Source: Oscillospiraceae bacterium | Lineage (GTDB): Bacteria; Bacillota; Clostridia; Oscillospirales; Oscillospiraceae | Direction: 5' to 3' | Assembly: GCA_902761635.1 (NCBI GenBank) | Contig: CACWLG010000001.1 | Coordinates: forward strand, 133,258 to 197,257 | DNA: 64,000 nucleotides | Shown: positions 26,202 through 34,028 of the stretch, piece by piece | How the letters are laid out: every line of letters starts with the position of its first letter | How positions within the stretch are numbered: the first letter of the stretch is position 1 | Notes under the pieces: model-generated | Told to the model about the DNA's origin: nothing | Databases searched by the model: none | Seen by the model: only the letters and a program-made list of their open reading frames with translations | Translations under genes and position numbers: made by a program

Positions 26202-27055
26202 GGGGCGGCCTCCAGACTCTTCGAGTCAAAGCAGAGAGTGTAGCGGATCTCATGCGGCTCACTCATGGCGACGGTATCGGCGATCACCGCCATGGGCCGG
26301 TCAAAGCAGAGAACCGGGATCTCAAAGGCGGCGTACTCCTCATTCGGGACGGGCAGGATCTTCTCCCCCTCCACCTTCATGTAGTCGTAGTTTTTGCTGC
26401 TCCAGCCGATGCGGGCGGTGCAGCTCCCGTCCTTCACGCTCAGCTCTGCCGGGCTCTGGACACGGGCTTTCCCGCTGCCGCCCGCAAGCTTCACCTCAAC
26501 CAGATAGCGCCCGTCGGCAAGCTGAAGGCTTGAAGCCGTGGTGAAAAAGCCGTCCTTAAAGGCGCTGCGCGGCAGGGAGTCCGCCCGAAAGAGGAGGCTG
26601 CGATCATACCAGAGCTCCTTGTTTTTGCTGTAGGCCGCGCAGGAGACAGGGGCGTCCAGCGCCTCCACCGGGACAGTGAAGGTATGCGCGCCGTCGGCGT
26701 TTTCCGCGAAGGGGACAAAGGCGCTCTCGTCTGCCGATGCCGCCTCTTTGGCGGTGCCTGGGCAGACATAGAGATAGCTCTTGCCGCTCATGGTGAGAAC
26801 GGCGGACATTGCCCCGTCTCTCACCGTGAGCACGGCGCTCTCAATGCGAAACATTGAAGAACTGCACTCCACCGTGACGGGGTATTCCCCGTCCTCAAGA
26901 CTCCCAGCGTAAACCGGGACCATGCCCTCCTCCGTCACATCCTGCACCGTGGTCATCTGAGAGGCGTCTGCCACGTCGGAGGTGTCGGCAAAGGCAGCGG
27001 TGCCCATGCTCAGGAGCATGAACAGCGTGAGACTCAGCGCAAGGCTCTTTCTCAT
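26198..27055 (-). CDS. Secreted two-repeat protein, NEAT-like in appearance, unknown function
   Basis: A 285-residue exported protein with signal peptide (cleavage after AAFAD, near residue 24). Two related beta-rich repeats follow, about residues 52-150 and 165-275. Both begin with LxDGxYxVxV, then xLxVxDGxxxAxxxxSxKxYxYxxV, and end with FxxPVxxxDxPxxxxA. The pattern Ser-x-Lys-x-Tyr after a beta hairpin recalls NEAT domains and other iron-transport associated folds, but I cannot prove homology by eye. It lies between cbiK and the BtuFCD importer and overlaps both by 4 bp, so it is surely part of that system, perhaps as a cell-surface ligand carrier. Confidence 0.55.
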   Translation of the reverse strand: MRKSLALSLTLFMLLSMGTAAFADTSDVADASQMTTVQDVTEEGMVPVYAGSLEDGEYPVTVECSSSMFRIESAVLTVRDGAMSAVLTMSGKSYLYVCPGTAKEAASADESAFVPFAENADGAHTFTVPVEALDAPVSCAAYSKNKELWYDRSLLFRADSLPRSAFKDGFFTTASSLQLADGRYLVEVKLAGGSGKARVQSPAELSVKDGSCTARIGWSSKNYDYMKVEGEKILPVPNEEYAAFEIPVLCFDRPMAVIADTVAMSEPHEIRYTLCFDSKSLEAAP

Positions 27056-28014
27056 TTTATGCTCTCCTCAATGTCGTTTGCGGCCATGGCCTCACGGGTG
27101 TGCTCCACGATGAGCTCCCGGATAGCGGGAAGCTGGCCAAGGCCCTCGACCACACATTCGACCTCATAGCCTGCGGCGGTGAAGACGCTCTTCCAGGAGT
27201 CGTCCTCGTCGCCCGCCATGTCATTGTTGGCGTGGTCGCCCGCCACGATCATCAGGGGGCGCAGTACGACGCGCTTGTATGATCCGTTCTGCACCATCTC
27301 GAGCACTTCCTCAACGCTGGGCTCGGCCTCGACCGTGCCGATGTAATAGTGCTCGCAGCCGGCCTCTTTGAGGACGGTCTGCATTTTGGAATAGACTGCG
27401 TTCGACTCCGCCTCGGTGCCGTGGCCCATGAAGCAGATCGCGGTGTCCCCATCGTCATACTCTGCCGTGGCAGCGGCTACGGCCTCGGCCACCGTGTCAA
27501 AGTCGCGGTCGGTGTTTAAGAGGGGCTCGGCCAGGACGACCCTGTCAAATGCGTCTGCATATTCGGCAAGCTCGTTTTTCAGATCGTTGTACTCAATGCC
27601 GTGCATCAAATGCGTCGGCTGTACAACGAGGGTCTTGACGCCATTGTCGGCCGCACGCTCCAGAGCGTCGTGCACATTGTCGATGGCCTCACCGTCACGT
27701 TCCTTCACGTGGTCGATGATGATCTGGCTTGTGAAGGCGCGGCGCACGCTCCAGTCTGGGAAGGCGGCCTCCAGGTCGCTCTCGATGGCGCCGATGGTCA
27801 GACGGCGGCTGTCGTTGTAGCTGGTGCCGAAGGACACGACCAGCAGCTCGTTTTCCCCGATGCCGTCGGCATTGCGGGGATCGTCCAGGGAGGCGTCGCC
27901 GGTCTCGAAGTCCTCCTCGTCCTTCGCCTCGGCAAAGGCAGACATGGGGGCGCAAGCTGACAGGATCAGCGTAAGGCTCAGGATACAGGTCAGGATCTTC
28001 TTTATGGTTTTCAT
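27052..28014 (-). CDS. cbiK: Exported sirohydrochlorin cobaltochelatase CbiK
   Basis: A 320-residue CbiK-family class II chelatase that inserts Co(II) into sirohydrochlorin in the early-insertion cobalamin route. Metal and catalytic residues are all present: His135 (PTHLMHG), Glu229 (GTVEAEP) and His261 in the AGDHANNDM motif, plus GHG at 197-199. Unlike ordinary cytoplasmic CbiK it begins with a signal peptide and lipobox LSAC (Cys21), followed by an acidic linker to about residue 50. It is therefore predicted to be a lipoprotein outside the membrane. Periplasmic CbiK is known from Desulfovibrio. It overlaps cbiJ and the secreted two-repeat gene by 4 bp each. Confidence 0.88.
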   Translation of the reverse strand: MKTIKKILTCILSLTLILSACAPMSAFAEAKDEEDFETGDASLDDPRNADGIGENELLVVSFGTSYNDSRRLTIGAIESDLEAAFPDWSVRRAFTSQIIIDHVKERDGEAIDNVHDALERAADNGVKTLVVQPTHLMHGIEYNDLKNELAEYADAFDRVVLAEPLLNTDRDFDTVAEAVAAATAEYDDGDTAICFMGHGTEAESNAVYSKMQTVLKEAGCEHYYIGTVEAEPSVEEVLEMVQNGSYKRVVLRPLMIVAGDHANNDMAGDEDDSWKSVFTAAGYEVECVVEGLGQLPAIRELIVEHTREAMAANDIEESIK

Positions 28015-28784
28015 GTTGGTTCTCCTTTTTCCATTTCATTTTTATTTGCATCGCTCAGTCGCGTTATGCACAGATCCAGAACATCGTCAAAGGGCATTCC
28101 GCGCTCCGCCGGGCGGCGCAGGACGATGAGCTGCGCGCCGGTCTCCTTTGCGGCCGCCGCCTTTTCGGGGAAGCCGCCGGGCTTGCCGCCGTCCTTGCTG
28201 ACGACATAGCGGACGCCGTACTGGCGGATGACGGCGGCGTTGAGGTCTTTGGAAAAGGGGCCTTGCATAGCGATGATGTTGCGGTGGGGAATCCCCAGGG
28301 CTTCACAGGCGGCAAGGCTCTCATGGCTCGGCAGAATCCGGGGGATCAGCCGTTCGGGGTCCAGGCAGGTGAAGGCCATGAGCTCCTTCGCCCCGGTTGT
28401 GAGCAGGACGCGGCCCGCGCGTTCTTTGAGATAAGCCGCCGCCTCTGCCGCACTCCCGACCGTGACGGCGTCCGGGATCTCCGAGGCCTCACGCAGAAGG
28501 CGCAGATACTCCACTCCCGCCGATTCGCAGGCCGCCCGGACCGAGGCCGTCACATGGCCTGCGTAAGGGTGCGTGGCGTCCACGCAGAGGTCGGCGTCAC
28601 GCAGGAGCGCCTGCTTTTCCTCCGCCGTGAGGGGGCCGGTACGCGTCTCGACGCCGGGGACCTGACCCTGCTCCTCCTCGCCGTATTCCGTGGCGACACA
28701 GACCGTGACCTCTGCCCCGGCATCAGTCAGCCGCTCTGACAGCTCCCGTCCCTCGGTGGTGCCGCCGAAGATCACGATCTTCAT
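28011..28784 (-). CDS. cbiJ: Cobalt-precorrin-6A reductase CbiJ
   Basis: A 257-residue NAD(P)H-dependent reductase that reduces the macrocycle of cobalt-precorrin-6A to 6B. The Rossmann start IFGGTTEGREL (residues 5-15) and the DATHPYAG motif (near 69-76) are diagnostic of the CobK/CbiJ family, as is VSKDGGKPGGF near 205. It overlaps cbiH by 4 bp (ATGA) and cbiK by 4 bp. It acts in the cytoplasm between CbiD and the CbiET fusion. Confidence 0.93.
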   Translation of the reverse strand: MKIVIFGGTTEGRELSERLTDAGAEVTVCVATEYGEEEQGQVPGVETRTGPLTAEEKQALLRDADLCVDATHPYAGHVTASVRAACESAGVEYLRLLREASEIPDAVTVGSAAEAAAYLKERAGRVLLTTGAKELMAFTCLDPERLIPRILPSHESLAACEALGIPHRNIIAMQGPFSKDLNAAVIRQYGVRYVVSKDGGKPGGFPEKAAAAKETGAQLIVLRRPAERGMPFDDVLDLCITRLSDANKNEMEKGEPT

Positions 28785-29509
28785 GCGTGATACCCCCGGG
28801 GCGTCACCATGCGCCCGCCGATCTCCCGGGTTTGAGACGAGCCGATGAACGCCGTCGTGAACATGTCGGCCCGGGCATCCCGCAGGGTTTTGAGGTCCAG
28901 GATCTGCCAGCTCTCCCCCTCGCGCCCGATCTGCCGGACAAGACCGCAGACCGTGTCGCCGCCCTTTTCCGTGAGCAGGATGTCGCAGGCTTTTTGAAGA
29001 TAGTCCTGCCGGTGCCGGGAGGCGGGGTTATACAGGCAGATGGCAAAATCCCCCTGCGCTGCCAGGCGCAGACGCTTTTCAATGAGCGCCCAGTCGGTCA
29101 GGCGGTCGGAGAGGGAGATCACGCAGAAGTCGTGCCCCAGAGGCGCGCCGAGCAGGGCGCCGCCCGAGAGCGCCGCCGTGACGCCGGGGATCACCGTCAC
29201 CGACGCTCCGGGGTATTCCGGCATGAGCGTGAGCACCGGACCCGCCATGCCGTAAACGCCCGCGTCCCCGCTGCAGACGAGGGCGACGGTCTCCCCCGCC
29301 GCGGCCCGCTCCAGACAGTGGCGGCAGCGTTCGATCTCCCCGGTCATGCCCGTGGTGTAGTATTCCTTCCTCGGGTACATCGGGCGCAGGAGATCCGCGT
29401 AAACGGTATAGCCGCAGATCAGCGCTGCCCTTTCGAGCGCCTCCCGCGCCGCCCCGGTCAGGTTTTCGGCATTGCCGGGGCCGATGCCCACAACGTACAG
29501 TTCAGCCAT
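28781..29509 (-). CDS. cbiH: Cobalt-factor III C17-methyltransferase CbiH
   Basis: A 242-residue SAM-dependent methyltransferase of the uroporphyrinogen-methylase superfamily. The N-terminal VGIGPGN loop binds the substrate and SAM, and the LVCSGDAGVYGMA stretch (near residue 82) and SLSDRLTDW are typical of CobJ/CbiH. It methylates C17 and contracts the corrin ring. The start at 29509 (MAELYVVG) is used because it overlaps the cbiG stop and aligns with family N-termini; an ATG 6 codons earlier is less likely. Confidence 0.92.
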   Translation of the reverse strand: MAELYVVGIGPGNAENLTGAAREALERAALICGYTVYADLLRPMYPRKEYYTTGMTGEIERCRHCLERAAAGETVALVCSGDAGVYGMAGPVLTLMPEYPGASVTVIPGVTAALSGGALLGAPLGHDFCVISLSDRLTDWALIEKRLRLAAQGDFAICLYNPASRHRQDYLQKACDILLTEKGGDTVCGLVRQIGREGESWQILDLKTLRDARADMFTTAFIGSSQTREIGGRMVTPRGYHA

Positions 29510-30491
29510 CCTGCCAGCTCCAATCATAGTCTTTGCGCCTCTCGGCCAGGGCGAAGGTCACCCCGCCGCGGGCGTATTTTTTTTCGATCAGTTTTTCGCC
29601 TGCTTCGATGTTCGCTGCCCGCTCGCAGATATTGTCGACGCCCGTCACGCTCTTTACAAAGGCTGAGGCGCTATACGTCCCCGGCGCGCTCTGAAGCTCA
29701 TCGGCACTGTAAAAACGCAGCGGCCAGCCGTGGGATGCGCAGAAGCGCAGAAGTCCCGCCTCGTCCTGCTTGAGGTCGATGGTGGCGGCACGCTCGACGG
29801 ACTCCGGCACGATGCCGCGTTCGGCGCAGAATTGCCGGAAGGCAGCCTCCAGGGTGTCTTCTCCCGTTCCCCGTCTGCACCCGACACCGAGCGTCAGTAT
29901 ACGCGGGACAAGCTGCAAGGCGCCGCCTGTAAGCGTCCGATAAGACACGACGACATCCGCGTCCCGGCCAAGGCGCACCAGCTCCGGCACAGCTCCGGCG
30001 ACAGGCTGCGGGCAGTCGACGGTGATGATCTCCCCCCGCAGGATCCTGGCGGAGACGTTTTTGATCCGCTCCGGCTGCAGGACAGTCATCCCCTGCCGTT
30101 TTGCCCAGAGATCCACGGCGAAGCGGCGGTTTAAGTCCGTAGCGGTGGTAATCACGGCCTCGCCTCCGGTGAGGGCGGCAAGGCGCCTTGCAAGGGCGTT
30201 GCCCCCGCCGAGATGGCCGGAGAGGATCGGGACGACCCAGCGCCCTGCCTCGTCCATACAGATCACAGCGGGATCGGCCGCCTTGCTTTGGAGATACGGG
30301 GCGATCGAACGCACCGCAATGCCCACGGCCCCGATAAAAACCAGCGCCTCACAGGAAAGGAAGCTCTCCTCTGTCCAACCCGCAAGGGGCTGTGTGTTTT
30401 CCCGCAGCGTCCCACCGAGGGACGCTGCGATCTCGGACGCGAGCTTCCTCCCCCGCTCCGTAAAGGCGGTCAGCGCGATGCCTTCTCTCAT
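29502..30491 (-). CDS. cbiG: Cobalt-precorrin-5A hydrolase CbiG
   Basis: About 329 residues. CbiG opens the lactone of cobalt-precorrin-5A and releases the C20 fragment as acetaldehyde. The N-terminal part has GAVGIAVR and SGHLGGGNALA, the hallmark of the central CbiG domain, and the C-terminal domain contains LGVGCRRGT and a terminal GVDNICERAA segment. The ATG at 30491 overlaps the cbiD stop as ATGA and has GGAG 6 nt upstream, so it is preferred to the ATG at 30503. Early cobalt insertion (with CbiD, CbiK) marks this as the anaerobic pathway. Confidence 0.92.
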   Translation of the reverse strand: MREGIALTAFTERGRKLASEIAASLGGTLRENTQPLAGWTEESFLSCEALVFIGAVGIAVRSIAPYLQSKAADPAVICMDEAGRWVVPILSGHLGGGNALARRLAALTGGEAVITTATDLNRRFAVDLWAKRQGMTVLQPERIKNVSARILRGEIITVDCPQPVAGAVPELVRLGRDADVVVSYRTLTGGALQLVPRILTLGVGCRRGTGEDTLEAAFRQFCAERGIVPESVERAATIDLKQDEAGLLRFCASHGWPLRFYSADELQSAPGTYSASAFVKSVTGVDNICERAANIEAGEKLIEKKYARGGVTFALAERRKDYDWSWQDG

Positions 30492-31621
30492 TCTTTTCTC
30501 CATGTATCCATCAGCTCCTTTGCCCCGGCGGTGAGGCCGGTCAGGTCCTTTTCGCCGGAAAAGAGCAGTGCTCCGATGCGCATGTCACCCGCCCGCTGTG
30601 TCAGCGCCTCCTGAATGGCGCAGAGCAGGCTCTCTATCACGCTCTCCCGCAGGCCGGCGCGATCCAGCACGGCAAGGCAGCCCTCGCTGCTGACCTCCGC
30701 CATCAGAGCGCGGCAGGTCGCCGTGTCCGCGCCGCAGAGGGCAGCGTGACAGACGAAGAGCTCCCGCCGGCAGTCGGCGGTTTTGGAGTGTGTGTTCATG
30801 ATCCCGCCCGCAAGCTTCACAAGCTTGCCGATGTGGCCGATCAGCAGCAGCTCCGCAAAACCCTCGACCCGGGCGGTGTCGATGGCCTCGCCGATATAGT
30901 TGGAGCATTTGGCCCGGGGGATCGGCTCCAGCTCCGGCAGGGACGTGGTGAGATAGTCCATGCCGTAGTTGCCGGGCAGGAGGATGAGACGCTTGCTGCC
31001 GCCTGCAGCCGCCTGACGGATTTCCAGCGCGGTGGTCTCCACGATGGCGCGCTCGCTCATAGGCTCGACGATGCCGGAGCTGCCAAGGATCGAGAGACCG
31101 CCCACGATACCGAGGCGGGGGTTGAAGGTCCGCTTTGCGATCTCCTCCCCGCCGGGGACAAAGATCAGGATCTTAAGCCCGCCGGTGTAGGTACATGCTT
31201 TGCATACCCTCTCCGCCGCCGCCCGGATCATCTCCCGGGGCACACTGTTGATGGCCGCGGCGCCCACCGGCTGGTCAAGGCCCGGCTTCGTCACACGGCC
31301 GACGCCTTCGCCGCCGTCAAGCTCGATGCCGTGTTCTGTCTTCCGAACTGCGGCGCAGATCAGCATGCCGTCGGTCACATCCGGGTCGTCCCCCGCGTCC
31401 TTGCGGATGGCGCAGCAGGCCTCCGGGCCCTCCATGCGGCAGAAGTCCGGCTCCAGCTCCACCTGCCAGCCCCTGGGCGTCATGAGGCTCACGACAGCGG
31501 GCGCCCTGCCCGTGAGCAGCAGCTCCGCTGCCCCGGCCGCGGCAAGGGCTGCACAGGTTCCTGTGGTATAGCCGCAGCGCAGAAGCCTTGTCCCGCTGCG
31601 AATATAGTGTTCAAAGCCCAT
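30488..31621 (-). CDS. cbiD: Cobalt-precorrin-5B C1-methyltransferase CbiD
   Basis: A 377-residue methyltransferase specific to the anaerobic pathway. The N-terminal LRCGYTTGTCAA motif (residues about 14-25), GRVTKPGLDQPVG (near 110) and the GNYG and IGHIGKLVKLAGG motifs (near 240 and 280) are CbiD signatures. It methylates C1 of cobalt-precorrin-5B. The start at 31621 lies within the end of the Cys-rich gene, an 11-bp overlap that suggests translational coupling. Confidence 0.94.
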   Translation of the reverse strand: MGFEHYIRSGTRLLRCGYTTGTCAALAAAGAAELLLTGRAPAVVSLMTPRGWQVELEPDFCRMEGPEACCAIRKDAGDDPDVTDGMLICAAVRKTEHGIELDGGEGVGRVTKPGLDQPVGAAAINSVPREMIRAAAERVCKACTYTGGLKILIFVPGGEEIAKRTFNPRLGIVGGLSILGSSGIVEPMSERAIVETTALEIRQAAAGGSKRLILLPGNYGMDYLTTSLPELEPIPRAKCSNYIGEAIDTARVEGFAELLLIGHIGKLVKLAGGIMNTHSKTADCRRELFVCHAALCGADTATCRALMAEVSSEGCLAVLDRAGLRESVIESLLCAIQEALTQRAGDMRIGALLFSGEKDLTGLTAGAKELMDTWRKE

Positions 31622-31889
31622 CCCTGTCCTCCCGCCGCGCGGCCAGGGCGCTGAGCTCCGGGAAACGCTTGAGCAGGGCGGCATAGTTCTCCCGCCGGTG
31701 AGGAAACGAGCAGGCCTCGCAGCTCTTCACGCCATTTTCGGTGTAGGCATAGTCCCCGCCGCAGGCCTCCCCCAGGGTGTAGAGGGGGCAGTAGCAGAAG
31801 AGGCAATTGAAATCCGCCTCTGCAGTGCCGCTGTGGCAGGGGAAAAACTCGCAGTCCCGGTTTTGAAAGAATTGATAATGCTTTTCCAT
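31611..31889 (-). CDS. Cysteine-rich small zinc-ribbon-like protein
   Basis: A 92-residue protein with ten cysteines in the order CEFFPC, CLFCYC, EACGG and CEACSFP, matching the Cys-rich small domain family (Pfam PF04071), which is often found in cobalamin gene clusters and sometimes fused to corrin enzymes. It probably binds zinc or an iron-sulfur centre. Its job is unknown; carrying cobalt or handling a corrin intermediate has been considered plausible from context. The ATG at 31889 begins 2 bp after the cbiC stop, and its end overlaps cbiD by 11 bp, so it is firmly embedded in the operon. Confidence 0.75.
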   Translation of the reverse strand: MEKHYQFFQNRDCEFFPCHSGTAEADFNCLFCYCPLYTLGEACGGDYAYTENGVKSCEACSFPHRRENYAALLKRFPELSALAARREDRDGL

Positions 31890-31891
31890 CT

Positions 31892-32554
31892 TCAGCTCCA
31901 GCCCCGTTCCTTCGGATCCAGCATGTCTGCCGCAGTGTAGAGCAGGGCGTTGCAGACGGCGGCGGCAATGCTGCTGCCCCCCTTGCGCCCGAGGGCGACG
32001 ATGGCGGGCACGCCATGCTTCTCGCAGCTCTCCAGCACCCGCTCCTTGCTCTCCACGACGTTCACAAAGCCCACCGGCACCCCGATCACAAGCGCCGGGC
32101 GCAGGCCTCCTTCGATCTTCTCCGCGATGCGAAGAAGAGCCGTGGGGGCGTTGCCGACCGCGAGGATGGCGCCCGGGTGCTGTGCCGCCGCCCAATCCAC
32201 GGCGGCGACGGCCCGGGTAGTCCCCTGCGCCCTGGCAGCTTCCGCAACGCACTCGTCCGCCATGAAGCAGTACGCGGCGCCGCCGAGCTTTTTGAGGCCC
32301 GGACGGCTGAGCCCCGCGAGGGTCATGTTGGTATCGGTCACGATCTCCGCTCCCCGCCGCAGGGCCTTAACGCCAGCCTCCACGGCGCCGGAGGTAAAAC
32401 GCAGGTTCCCGGCGTAGTCAAAATCCGCGCTCGCGTGGATGCAGCGGAGGATCACGGCGGCATTCTCCGGCGGGAGCGCGATTCCCCGCGCGCGCAGCTC
32501 TGCCGTGATGATCGCCATGCTGCCGTTTTCTATTTCAGCGGGCCGTGTCTTCAT
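31892..32554 (-). CDS. cbiC: Cobalt-precorrin-8 methylmutase CbiC
   Basis: A 220-residue CobH/CbiC-family enzyme. It moves the C11 methyl to C12 to give cobyrinate. Family features visible are RCIHASADFDYA with the catalytic histidine (near residue 40), TDTNMTLAG (near 73), GNAPTAL (near 135) and the C-terminal GRKGGSSIAAA. It overlaps the end of cbiP by 20 bp. Confidence 0.95.
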   Translation of the reverse strand: MKTRPAEIENGSMAIITAELRARGIALPPENAAVILRCIHASADFDYAGNLRFTSGAVEAGVKALRRGAEIVTDTNMTLAGLSRPGLKKLGGAAYCFMADECVAEAARAQGTTRAVAAVDWAAAQHPGAILAVGNAPTALLRIAEKIEGGLRPALVIGVPVGFVNVVESKERVLESCEKHGVPAIVALGRKGGSSIAAAVCNALLYTAADMLDPKERGWS

Positions 32555-34028
32555 CGGCGTATTCCTCCATGATCTTGTAGATACGCTGCATGTCCAGGGC
32601 CTTTCTCACCGCGTCGGCCAGCAGATCGTATTGCCGGGCCCTTGAGGCGGCGCGCGTCTCGATATGCACGCGGGGGATCGTGATCCCCTTCCGCTCAGCA
32701 AGCCAGGCTGCAAGCTTTTCCACTGCCGCCCCGCTGTCAAAGAGACCGTGCAGGTAGGTCCCGCAGATCATGCCGCTGACTGCGCCGTCCGTCCCGCCGT
32801 CAGGAAAGCGGCAGAATGCTGCGGCAGCCTTCGTGTCGGTCCGGCCCATGTGGATTTCGTAGCCGGTGAGCTCCGCCCCGGCAAGGGGCCCCGCCGTACA
32901 GACAGCCCTGCGGCGTGTACGTATCTTCCCTGCGGTGAACACCGTGTCCACCGGCAGAAGGCCGAGGCCCGGCTGCTCCCCGCCCGCTTCGATGCCCGCC
33001 GGGTCCCGGAGTGTGCGGCCCAGCATCTGGTAGCCGCCGCAGACGCCGAGAATCGGGGTGCCGCGCTTCGCCGCGTCCGCAACGGCCCCGGCAAGGCCGC
33101 AGTCCCGCAGCCACCTGAGATCGGCCATGGTGTTCTTCGTGCCCGGCAGGATAATCATGTCCGGATCTCCGAGCTCCTTCAAACGGTTTACATAATACAT
33201 CCCCATGCTGGGGTGTTCTTCCAGCGGGGCAAAGTCTGTAAAATTGGAGATATGCGGCAGACGGACAACGGCGATCCGGATCGCGCGCGCTGTGTGCTTT
33301 TGCGCGAGGCACGGGGCAAGGCTGTCCTCATCATCGATGTCCGCCCGGACATAAGGCACCACGCCGAGGACCGGCATCTGTGTCAGCGCCTCAAGTTCTC
33401 TCAGGCCGGGGCGCAGCAGCTCCGCATCCCCTCGGAATTTGTTGATGACGGTCCCCTCCACGCGCCGCCGCTCCTCTTCTCTCAGCAGGGCGACAGTGCC
33501 GTAGAGCTGAGCGAAGACGCCGCCCCGGTCAATGTCGCCCGTGAGCAGGACCGGCGCGTTCACGAGGGCGGCAAGGCCCATGTTGACAATGTCGTCCTCG
33601 CGCAGATTGATTTCTGCCGGGGAACCGGCCCCCTCGATGACGAGGATATCGTTTTCAGCCTCAAGGCTCCGATATGCGTTCAGAATGTCCGGGATCAGGC
33701 CGCGCTTCATGCGAAAATACTCCCGCGCATCATAGTGCCCGCGCACCTCGCCGTTGACGATGAGCTGGCTGCCCGTGTCGCTGGAGGGCTTTAACAAAAT
33801 CGGGTTCATGCGCACGTCGCACTCCACGCCTGCCGCCTCCGCCTGCACTGCCTGGGCACGGCCGAGTTCCAGCCCGTCTGGCGTGACGAAGCTGTTGAGG
33901 GCCATGTTCTGGCTTTTGAAGGGCGCGACGCGGTATCCGTCCTGTGCGAAGATCCGGCAGAGGGCCGTGACCAGCAGGCTTTTTCCCGCACCGGACATGG
34001 TGCCCTGGATCATGATTCGTTTAGCCAT
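32535..34028 (-). CDS. cbiP: Cobyric acid synthase CbiP/CobQ
   Basis: A 497-residue ATP- and glutamine-dependent amidase that amidates carboxylates b, d, e and g of adenosyl-cobyrinate a,c-diamide. The N-terminal DTB synthetase-like domain has the P-loop GTMSGAGKS (residues 9-17) and KSQNMALNS. The C-terminal class I glutaminase domain has the nucleophile Cys in GVCGGYQM (near 330) and the catalytic histidine in YLHGLFD (near 427). It overlaps cobD by 8 bp. Confidence 0.95.
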   Translation of the reverse strand: MAKRIMIQGTMSGAGKSLLVTALCRIFAQDGYRVAPFKSQNMALNSFVTPDGLELGRAQAVQAEAAGVECDVRMNPILLKPSSDTGSQLIVNGEVRGHYDAREYFRMKRGLIPDILNAYRSLEAENDILVIEGAGSPAEINLREDDIVNMGLAALVNAPVLLTGDIDRGGVFAQLYGTVALLREEERRRVEGTVINKFRGDAELLRPGLRELEALTQMPVLGVVPYVRADIDDEDSLAPCLAQKHTARAIRIAVVRLPHISNFTDFAPLEEHPSMGMYYVNRLKELGDPDMIILPGTKNTMADLRWLRDCGLAGAVADAAKRGTPILGVCGGYQMLGRTLRDPAGIEAGGEQPGLGLLPVDTVFTAGKIRTRRRAVCTAGPLAGAELTGYEIHMGRTDTKAAAAFCRFPDGGTDGAVSGMICGTYLHGLFDSGAAVEKLAAWLAERKGITIPRVHIETRAASRARQYDLLADAVRKALDMQRIYKIMEEYADEDTAR

